Assembly (NCBI RefSeq): GCF_000495795.1
Contig: NZ_AWGD01000025.1
Span: 1 to 64,000, forward strand
Direction of reading: 5' to 3'
Origin: Asticcacaulis sp. AC460
GTDB lineage: Bacteria > Pseudomonadota > Alphaproteobacteria > Caulobacterales > Caulobacteraceae
Length of the DNA: 64,000 bases
Both the position numbers and the translations under genes were made by a program. Below, piece after piece: positions 54,120 to 61,039 of the stretch (the stretch's first letter is position 1; each line of letters begins with the position of its first letter). Under the pieces are notes generated by a model, which saw only the letters and a list, made by a program, of their open reading frames with translations, was not told where the DNA came from and made no database searches.

Positions 54120-55274
54120 TTGAAGAAAAAAATTGCGATCCTGTGGAAAATTCAGGATCCCGGGCTCTATTCCAACCAGTCCTTCGACTTCCTCAACATG
54201 GCCATTGGCCACAATAACGGCAACCTGGCCTTTGTTTATGCCATTGCCCGTCAGGTTGACGCCGAGTTCCATTGGGTTTCGTGGGCGACGCGGGCCGATG
54301 TGCTGAACCAGTACGATGCCGTCCTCATTCCCTGCGCCAACCAGTTCGGTGCGCATAACGACCTGGGTGGGGCTGCCACCATCATGGAAGCCGTCGACAA
54401 GCCGGTCATCGCCATCGGCCTGGGCGCCCAGGCCGACACCATGGAGACCGAGGTCCGCGCGAAGGAAGGCACGGTCAACTGGGTCAAGGCCATCGACGCG
54501 CGCCGCTTCGGTTCGACCTCAAACATCTATACCCGTGGTCCCTACACATCGCAGCAGCTGGCGCGGTTCGGCATCGACGACACGATTGTCGGTGGCTGTC
54601 CGACCCATTTCATTTCGCACGATGTCCATCTGGGCCGGTCGATCCAGGCCGGCTGGGACGCCACCTCCATACCGCGTTCGCTTTCGGTGTGCGCCGGTCA
54701 CCAGGGGTGGGGTGAACTGCGGCCGATCGAACAGCAACTGATCGCCCTGATGATGGACCCGACTGCCTTCGGTCAGTATGTCGTCCAGGCGACCGGCGAG
54801 ATGATCAAGCTGTCGCGCGGCCTGTTCGATGACATCGATCCGAACCAGCTCGAGATCCTCAGGCTGCACACCGTGCCGCACTATACGATGGACGAGTTCA
54901 AGTCGTGGTGCCGCACCTATGCCCGGTCCTTCTATGATGTGCCGGCATGGATGGACGCCCTGACCCGCTACGACCTGACCATCGGGCCGCGTTATCACGG
55001 TACGCAACTGGCCATCCAGGCCGCCAAGATGGGCTGTGTCGTCGCGTTTGACTCGCGGACCGAGGAAATGTGCCGCCAGACCGGCGTGCCGTTCCTGACC
55101 AAGGGGCAACTGGCCGGACAGCACCTGACCCGCGGGAACCTGAAGGCCCTGATCAAGTTCGACGGCGAAGCCTATGATGCCCAGCGCCGCGAACGCGCCC
55201 AAAACTATGTCACCTTCCTGCGCGACAACGGGTTGGACCCGCGCGAGCATCTCCTGAAGATTGCCGGCGAGTAA
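54120..55274 (+). CDS. Polysaccharide pyruvyl transferase family protein (paralogue 3)
   Basis: A 384-residue paralogue of 37742 and 40623 with the same motif set: GHNNGNLAF, IGLGAQAD, FGSTSNIYTRGP, GPRYHGTQLAIQ. It is closest to 40623, sharing the TTG start and leader. Retention of three full-length copies suggests separate sugar targets rather than redundancy. TTG 54120 has AAGGAG six bases upstream. It is followed by a gap with another palindrome and the LamG-like gene. Confidence 0.88.
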   Translation: MKKKIAILWKIQDPGLYSNQSFDFLNMAIGHNNGNLAFVYAIARQVDAEFHWVSWATRADVLNQYDAVLIPCANQFGAHNDLGGAATIMEAVDKPVIAIGLGAQADTMETEVRAKEGTVNWVKAIDARRFGSTSNIYTRGPYTSQQLARFGIDDTIVGGCPTHFISHDVHLGRSIQAGWDATSIPRSLSVCAGHQGWGELRPIEQQLIALMMDPTAFGQYVVQATGEMIKLSRGLFDDIDPNQLEILRLHTVPHYTMDEFKSWCRTYARSFYDVPAWMDALTRYDLTIGPRYHGTQLAIQAAKMGCVVAFDSRTEEMCRQTGVPFLTKGQLAGQHLTRGNLKALIKFDGEAYDAQRRERAQNYVTFLRDNGLDPREHLLKIAGE

Positions 55275-55369
55275 GCAACCGATCGCGCTTGCCGGGTGTC
55301 TTCGTCCCCTTGCGAACGTGGCCGGGGGAGCACAGATCTGTGGCGGTAATTCCCTCCGCAGGCGGTTAC

Positions 55370-55386
55370 ATGTTGCGATGCAACGT
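55370..55386 (+). promoter_or_regulatory. ATGTTGC palindrome upstream of LamG-like gene
   Basis: ATGTTGC-GAT-GCAACGT is a near-perfect 7-bp inverted repeat with three-base spacer, the same form as at 54076. It is 63 bases before the start at 55450, with TATAAAG about 15 bases after it. A DNA-binding site for a shared regulator is inferred. Confidence 0.5.
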
Positions 55387-55449
55387 TTTTATTCCTATAA
55401 AGTCGAAGGCTTGCCGGGGAACTGACAACTTTGACGTGGAGCAAGGACG

Positions 55450-56208
55450 ATGGCCAAGGCGTACAACAGCAAGAAAAAGGCGGGTAAGTCCCGCGCCAAG
55501 GGCGCCAAGACGGTTCGCGCTTCCGCCGCCACACCGGTTCTTGACACCGCTGCCCTGCCGGCAATCGAATGCTGGTTTCAAAGCGAAAAGACCGCCTTTC
55601 AACTGGATGACGGCGGCCGCATCACCGCCTGGTACAGCAAGCTGGGACGTGGCGGCAATGCCATCCAGAACGATGTCGCCTTCCGCGCCGCGCCGGGTTC
55701 GGACGCAGCCAGTGTGGTCTTCGACAACGCCTATTTCGATCTGCCGCAACTGGACGGGACAGTGTTCGTCAGCAGCAACCAACTGACGGTCGGGATCAAT
55801 ATCCGCTTCATCGCCGACAGCGTCGCCACGCCGCGCGTCATCCTGTCCAAGGGTGATTTCACCTCACGCACCCTCTATGTCGACTTCCTGAACAATACCC
55901 TGCGCGTCAAGCTGGGTAATACAGGGCTGAAGACGGCCGATATTTCCCCTTGGTACGGCAAACAGGTGCGCCTGATCCTGGTGGCGGACGGGACCCACTA
56001 TTCGGTCTACATCGACGACGAGGCAGTGATCAGCAATGTCGCCTATGGCGCCATCGGCAGTGACGACGCACCGTTCCGTCTCGGGGCGCGCGACAAGGGG
56101 GACCGCGGCGCCTTTCCCCTGGCCGACGCCGCCATTGCTTCCCTGGTCGTCGGCTCAAGCGCTGCAACCGAAGACCAGCGCCGCGAGCTTGGCCGCTACC
56201 TCGCATAA
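55450..56208 (+). CDS. LamG-like (concanavalin-type) protein
   Basis: A 252-residue protein. Residues 1-26 are strongly basic (repeated Lys, Ser and Gly), then Ala-rich, followed by a jelly-roll domain of about 190 residues with QLTVGINIRFIAD, SRTLYVDFLNN, VRLILVADGTHYSVYID and FRLGARDKGDRGAF. LamG-type domains bind sugars or act as glycan-recognition modules. No signal peptide is present, so it may act in the cytoplasm or leave by a non-classical route. GGAGCAAGG precedes the ATG. Confidence 0.75.
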   Translation: MAKAYNSKKKAGKSRAKGAKTVRASAATPVLDTAALPAIECWFQSEKTAFQLDDGGRITAWYSKLGRGGNAIQNDVAFRAAPGSDAASVVFDNAYFDLPQLDGTVFVSSNQLTVGINIRFIADSVATPRVILSKGDFTSRTLYVDFLNNTLRVKLGNTGLKTADISPWYGKQVRLILVADGTHYSVYIDDEAVISNVAYGAIGSDDAPFRLGARDKGDRGAFPLADAAIASLVVGSSAATEDQRRELGRYLA

Positions 56209-56232
56209 AGCCGTTCTCCCACAGAGGCTTTT
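56207..56232 (+). terminator. Weak terminator candidate
   Basis: AAAGCC and GGCTTT form a 6-bp stem with a 13-base loop and one further T, overlapping the LamG-like stop. Short and T-poor, so low confidence. Confidence 0.35.
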
Positions 56233-56312
56233 CATCCGCCTTGCTTACCCCTAGAAGAGGTAGGGACGAGTCGGCTTTTGCGGTCGACCGCCCGCCCAAC
56301 TTGGAGAGGTAA

Positions 56313-57431
56313 ATGCCGGAACCGGCGAGTTTGAACGTCGAGTTCATTGCCAATGGCTATGTCGCGCCGCTGACCCAGTTGCAGCTGCACGGAGCCGTGC
56401 GCGGTCATTTCGACGGCGGCGCCTACTATGCCGATGGTGAGGTCTGCCAGGCGGGGCTGCACCAGAAGGACGGCTACGACAATACGCCGCTGCCGATCGA
56501 CCGTTCGGCCGTAGAAGCCAGGCTGGAGGGCAGCCATGTCTTCGGTGGCATGTTGCAGAACAAGCATTTCGGCCATTTCCTGGTCGAGTCCCTAAGCCGC
56601 CTTTGGGCCTTTTCCTTTCTCAGCCGCGACTACGCTTCGGTGGTCTATTACAACCGGATCGCCCACATGGACGCTTCGTCGTTCATTCCGGCCGTTCTGG
56701 ACGTGCTATGCCCTGGCGTCAGATTGATTATGGTCAAACAGCCGACCCTGGTCGAGCACCTGGCCGTGCCAACCACAATCGCGCGGGCCGGCGTCATCCA
56801 GGGCCATCCGTCCATGGCCGGACTGCTGGCGCCGGCGCGGGCGCTGCGCGGGGAAGGGCATCGCAAGATCTATGTGTCCCGGTCACGCCTGAACCCGTTT
56901 GACGGCATGATCCTGGGCGAAGGATTTATCGAACGCAGCCTGGCGGCGGAAGGGTATCATATCGTCTACCCGGAAACCCTCTCGATCCGGGAACAGTTCG
57001 CCCTCTACAACGACGCCGACACGGTCATCTTCGCCGATGGTTCCGCGGCCCATCTTTACGCCCTGGTGGCGCGGGCGGATCAAAAACTTTTTATTATCTG
57101 GCGACGCAAACTCAACTATACGTATGTCCGCCAGATTGAAAGCTTCGGAGGCCCGACCGCACAGGGAACATCGACCATCGAAGAATTGTTCGTACCGTCG
57201 CACGCCCCCTGGGGTGTGTTTGCCCAGGCCAAGGGGCGGCCGAATTTCGACAATCTCAAGGCCCAGCTGCTGCAAGGCGGCTTTATCACCGGTGACGGAT
57301 GGCAGGCGCCGACCGAAACCGACATCCAGGATCAGCTTGCCGACGTAGAAAAAATATTGAACGTCAAGCTGGTCAGCACGAATACCTTGCCCGACCTGAA
57401 GCTCGTCCGGCCGAAGGCAAGGCAAGAATAA
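56313..57431 (+). CDS. GT61 family (DUF563) glycosyltransferase
   Basis: A 372-residue protein and distant paralogue of 28516. It shares HFGHFLVESLSRLWAF near residue 90, KIYVSRSRLNPF, and VIFADGSAAHLYALVARAD, the GT61/DUF563 hallmark. GGAGAGGTAA precedes the ATG. It is 12 bases upstream of the SGNH-type gene and probably cotranscribed. The donor sugar cannot be predicted. Confidence 0.84.
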   Translation: MPEPASLNVEFIANGYVAPLTQLQLHGAVRGHFDGGAYYADGEVCQAGLHQKDGYDNTPLPIDRSAVEARLEGSHVFGGMLQNKHFGHFLVESLSRLWAFSFLSRDYASVVYYNRIAHMDASSFIPAVLDVLCPGVRLIMVKQPTLVEHLAVPTTIARAGVIQGHPSMAGLLAPARALRGEGHRKIYVSRSRLNPFDGMILGEGFIERSLAAEGYHIVYPETLSIREQFALYNDADTVIFADGSAAHLYALVARADQKLFIIWRRKLNYTYVRQIESFGGPTAQGTSTIEELFVPSHAPWGVFAQAKGRPNFDNLKAQLLQGGFITGDGWQAPTETDIQDQLADVEKILNVKLVSTNTLPDLKLVRPKARQE

Positions 57432-57443
57432 AAGGTTGCGTAG

Positions 57444-58319
57444 ATGAAAGTTCTGGAAGGCAAGGACGGCTTTCTGTTTCTTGACAACGATTCCAACGGT
57501 GTGGTCAGCCAGCATACCGGCAAGACCCTCCTGACCGAGCAGAGCAGCGCCCAATGGCGCGAGACCTTCACCCTGCGCGCCGAAAAGCTGGCCGAGGTCG
57601 GATTGCGGCTGTATTTCATGGTGCCGCCCGACAATCACGCCATATCGCCGGACAAGCTGCCCGACAGCGTGGTCCCTGCGGCAGTCAGGCCGGTGCACCA
57701 GATCAAGGCCATCGCGGACAGCATCGACAATGTCACCTTTGTCTATCCCCTGGCGGAAATTCAGGCGGAGGCGCGCAACCAGCTGATGGTGTGCACCACC
57801 GACTCGCACTGGTCGCATGCCGCGGCCTATGTTGCCTACCGTGCGGTCATGGCGGAACTTGCCAAGGTGCGGCCGGATATCCGTGTCCTGGACTGGGTCG
57901 ACATCACCTTCGACGAGCGTGACTTCCTGGGCGATCTGGGATCGAAGCTGGACCCGCAGGTGACGGGACGCACGGTCTACGGCAAAGTGACCACGCCGCG
58001 CGCCAAACAGGTCAGCGACAACAAGGTCGTCAACCGCGGAAATATCGTCGTCTACGAGCAGGCCGACCCCAGCCTGCCGACGGCGGTGATTTTCCGCGAC
58101 TCGTACGGCCTGTGGCTTTCCCCTTTCTTCGCGCAGTCCTTCCGCCGCCTGGTGGTGGTGGCGTCGCCGGTCTACGAGCATGACTATGTGCTTGAGGAAA
58201 AACCGGATTTCGTGCTGATGGAGCTGTCGGAACGGTTCCTGATCCGTCCGCCCAACGACCTGACCGATCCGACCACGCGCGGTCTTATCGCGGCCAAGAC
58301 GGCGCAAGCAAACAGTTAA
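57444..58319 (+). CDS. SGNH/AlgX-like sugar O-acetyltransferase-type protein
   Basis: A 291-residue protein. The N-terminus EGKDGFLFLDND is the start motif of AlgX/AlgJ-like domains. DSHWSHAAAYVAY carries the Asp-x-His pair, and VIFRDSYGLWLSPFF has the nucleophile Ser. In AlgX and AlgJ, this triad O-acetylates polymannuronate in the periplasm. Here no signal peptide or anchor precedes the domain, so the enzyme would work in the cytoplasm on a precursor. It converges on the next gene with a four-base overlap. Confidence 0.8.
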   Translation: MKVLEGKDGFLFLDNDSNGVVSQHTGKTLLTEQSSAQWRETFTLRAEKLAEVGLRLYFMVPPDNHAISPDKLPDSVVPAAVRPVHQIKAIADSIDNVTFVYPLAEIQAEARNQLMVCTTDSHWSHAAAYVAYRAVMAELAKVRPDIRVLDWVDITFDERDFLGDLGSKLDPQVTGRTVYGKVTTPRAKQVSDNKVVNRGNIVVYEQADPSLPTAVIFRDSYGLWLSPFFAQSFRRLVVVASPVYEHDYVLEEKPDFVLMELSERFLIRPPNDLTDPTTRGLIAAKTAQANS

Positions 58320-60865
58320 GCCAAAGCAGCTTTCAGCACATCGCGCATGGCCTCGAAACTGTGGGCTTGCGCGATGTGTGTGCGGCCCGATTTGGCAACG
58401 GTCGTCCAGCGTTGCGCCGACATGGTGTAAAGGCGCCGGGTTTCGGCCGTCAGGGCCTCTGCCGTGTCGGCCAGGAAGACGGTTTTGCCGCCGGTCAGGC
58501 CCATCCCTTCGGCGGCGATAGACGTCGCCACGACCGGCACGCCGTGCGCCAAGGCCGCCAGGACCTTGCCCTTGGCGCCGGCGCCGTAGCGCAGGGGGGC
58601 AATGAAGACCCGGGCCTGATCGAACCAGGGCGCGAGATCGGGTACAGTCCCGCTGACCATGACGCGGCCGCCGGCGCGGGACGTCAGGCTTTCGGGCGGA
58701 TTGGAACCGACCAGCAGCAGGCGGGCCTCGGGCAGTTGCTCAGACAGTTTCGGCCACAGTTCGTCCAGCAGCCACAGGGCGGCGTCGACATTGGGCGGAT
58801 GGTTATAGCCCCCCAGGAACATGATGTCCTTGCGTCGGGCATGGGACGACGGGCCGGGGGCGGGCAGGGTCTCGATCAGCGGCAGGATCAGGACACGGGC
58901 GCCGGGCACCTGGTCGCGCAGGATATCGGCCTCGACCGTGGAATGGACCAGGACGGCATCGCAGGCGCCGGCCAGGTGCATTTCCTTCCCGCGATAATCG
59001 GCGGCCGTCTCCAGCAGGGCCGGGTTGTTTTCGACCGCCGCCTGGCGCTCCAGCCGCAGATAGTGCAGGTCGGCATTGAGGAACAGGATACGCGCACGCG
59101 GCGCCATGCGCTGGATCAGGTTCAGATTCTTGGCGGCGACGTCGGCCCGGATCAACTGGACCACGTCGTACATCATGCCCGTACGCCCCAGCAGGGCGCC
59201 CAGCGAGGTGTCGTAGGGCGCGTAGTGGCATTCGACACCCATGGCCTGCAGGTGCTCGACCTTGGCGCGCTCGAACAGGAAGTTGTCCTCCGGCACGAAG
59301 CTGACCTTGTAGCCGAGGTCCTGATAAGCGCGGATCAGATTGATGGTGGCCTGTGAGCCGGCGTCCTGTCCCGGCGTCGGGTTTGTCATGTCGATGACCA
59401 GAACGCGTTTCTGTACCGTGCGTTCGCGTTCCGCCCAGGCCTGGGTGCCGTTGGCGCGATGGTGTTGCAGGGTGTCGCGCCAGCGTTCGAAGAAGGTGTG
59501 GCCGTTCTTCACCTGATAGGCCTTGGCGCCCTTGGCCGTGTCGGTGCCCGAGGTCTTGCCTTCGTAGTGGATGGCCCGCGACAGCGGCTGGAAGATCGTC
59601 CGATATCCTTTGGCGCGCAGGCGGAAGGCCAGGTCGGTATCTTCGTAATAGGCCGGACGGTAGATATCGTCGAAGCCGCCCATCTCCCGCCAGACCGCGG
59701 CGGGGAGGGCGATTGCGGCGCCGGACATGTAGTCGGCGTCGCGGGCGTGGCAGTAGCGCGGCCGATTGGGATCGTCGTCACGGCCATAGTTCCACGCCGA
59801 GCCGTCGCGCCAGACGATGCCGCCGGCCTCCTGCAGGCTGCCGTCGGGATAGAAGAATTTAGAACCGGCAAGGCCCGCCGTCGGGAAATCGTCAAAGGTC
59901 GCGATCAGGCGGTCCAGCCAGCCATCGCAGACCCGGGTGTCGTTGTTGAGCAGGACCAGGTATCGGCCATTGGCCAGGGCGGCGGCCTTGTTGCAGGTCG
60001 CGACAAACCCCTCGTTTTTGTCGTAGGTGACGGCGTGGATAGCGGATATCTTCGGCAGCCATTGGGCCGTGTCGTCGGGGGAGGCGTCGTCGGCAACAAT
60101 GATCTCGAAACTGTGGCGGCTGTCATGCGTCAGCAGCGAGTCGAGGCAGTTCAGGGTGTAGGCCAACTGGCCGTAAACCGGAATGACGATGGAAACGTCG
60201 GGCGGGCTATCGGGCCGTGCGAGATGGGCATTCAGCGCGGCCACGGCGCCGGCCACCTCCGGTGTCTCCCCCGTCAGGTCGAAACGCCGGAGAAAATCGC
60301 TTCCGCGCCGTGCTTCGAACATGACGGGGTCGTCAGGCCGTTCGTCGTAGAGTACGGCGCTTTCGCGCGCCTTCGCCGGCTTGCCGGCCGCGGTGTCCCG
60401 CAGGGGCCAGCGGTGCTTGTGCGCCTCTTCCGGCGCGAAGCCCGGCCGGCCCGGACCGGTTTTGTCCGTACCGCCGTCCAGCCGCCTCAGGACGTCGCCC
60501 AGCCGTGTCGAGGGTTCGATGCGCCGGCATTCGCCTTCGCCGGCGCGGAGATAGTGAACAAAGGGGTTGATGCCCAGTTTGGCGACATCGCGGTGGGCGC
60601 TCAGGTAGTAGTCGGTGCTGAAGTCGGCCGTCGGATCGAACCCGTCGTGAACACCGAAAATGACGTAGTGCGTGACCGGGTCGAGGCGGGCATGCGGTGT
60701 GCCTGACAGTTGCATCTGATAGAAATTATGGTCGATCTGCGCGCTGCCGCGCAGATGTCGCAGGTCACGAAACGTCGCGGCGGCGGCTGCCAAACCCTTG
60801 CGGCGGGCTTTTCGCAGCGCCCAAAAAACATCCGACAGAAGATAACCGTGACCGAGGTGAAGCAT
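58316..60865 (-). CDS. Two-domain glycosyltransferase (GT2 + GT4)
   Basis: An 849-residue protein. Residues 55-115 have the HYVIFGVHDGFDPTADF and DVAKLGINPFVHYLRAGEGE pattern found before many bacterial glycosyltransferases. The GT2 domain (about 215-450) has VSIVIPVYGQ, FEIIVADDASPDDT, VLLNNDTRV and GFDDIYRPAYYEDTDLAFRL. The C-terminal GT4 domain (about 480-849) has DIMFLGGYNHPPN and an APLRYGAGAKGKVLAALAHG donor site. Such fusions add two consecutive sugars. It is divergent from the gene at 61040 and overlaps the SGNH-type stop by four bases. Confidence 0.9.
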   Translation of the reverse strand: MLHLGHGYLLSDVFWALRKARRKGLAAAAATFRDLRHLRGSAQIDHNFYQMQLSGTPHARLDPVTHYVIFGVHDGFDPTADFSTDYYLSAHRDVAKLGINPFVHYLRAGEGECRRIEPSTRLGDVLRRLDGGTDKTGPGRPGFAPEEAHKHRWPLRDTAAGKPAKARESAVLYDERPDDPVMFEARRGSDFLRRFDLTGETPEVAGAVAALNAHLARPDSPPDVSIVIPVYGQLAYTLNCLDSLLTHDSRHSFEIIVADDASPDDTAQWLPKISAIHAVTYDKNEGFVATCNKAAALANGRYLVLLNNDTRVCDGWLDRLIATFDDFPTAGLAGSKFFYPDGSLQEAGGIVWRDGSAWNYGRDDDPNRPRYCHARDADYMSGAAIALPAAVWREMGGFDDIYRPAYYEDTDLAFRLRAKGYRTIFQPLSRAIHYEGKTSGTDTAKGAKAYQVKNGHTFFERWRDTLQHHRANGTQAWAERERTVQKRVLVIDMTNPTPGQDAGSQATINLIRAYQDLGYKVSFVPEDNFLFERAKVEHLQAMGVECHYAPYDTSLGALLGRTGMMYDVVQLIRADVAAKNLNLIQRMAPRARILFLNADLHYLRLERQAAVENNPALLETAADYRGKEMHLAGACDAVLVHSTVEADILRDQVPGARVLILPLIETLPAPGPSSHARRKDIMFLGGYNHPPNVDAALWLLDELWPKLSEQLPEARLLLVGSNPPESLTSRAGGRVMVSGTVPDLAPWFDQARVFIAPLRYGAGAKGKVLAALAHGVPVVATSIAAEGMGLTGGKTVFLADTAEALTAETRRLYTMSAQRWTTVAKSGRTHIAQAHSFEAMRDVLKAALA

Positions 60866-61039
60866 GAAGACCCGAATTTCGGAGCGAATGTGCCGCCCGG
60901 TGCATTGATGCGGTTGTATTGCGGCCGCGTCAAGGCGTCGCTTATACGATAAGGCCTTGAAAACTCAAGCGCGGCGAGGCATGAACGGTAGGGTAATCGT
61001 TTATGGGGAAACCGTCCTTGGGGCGGTCAGGATGAGACA

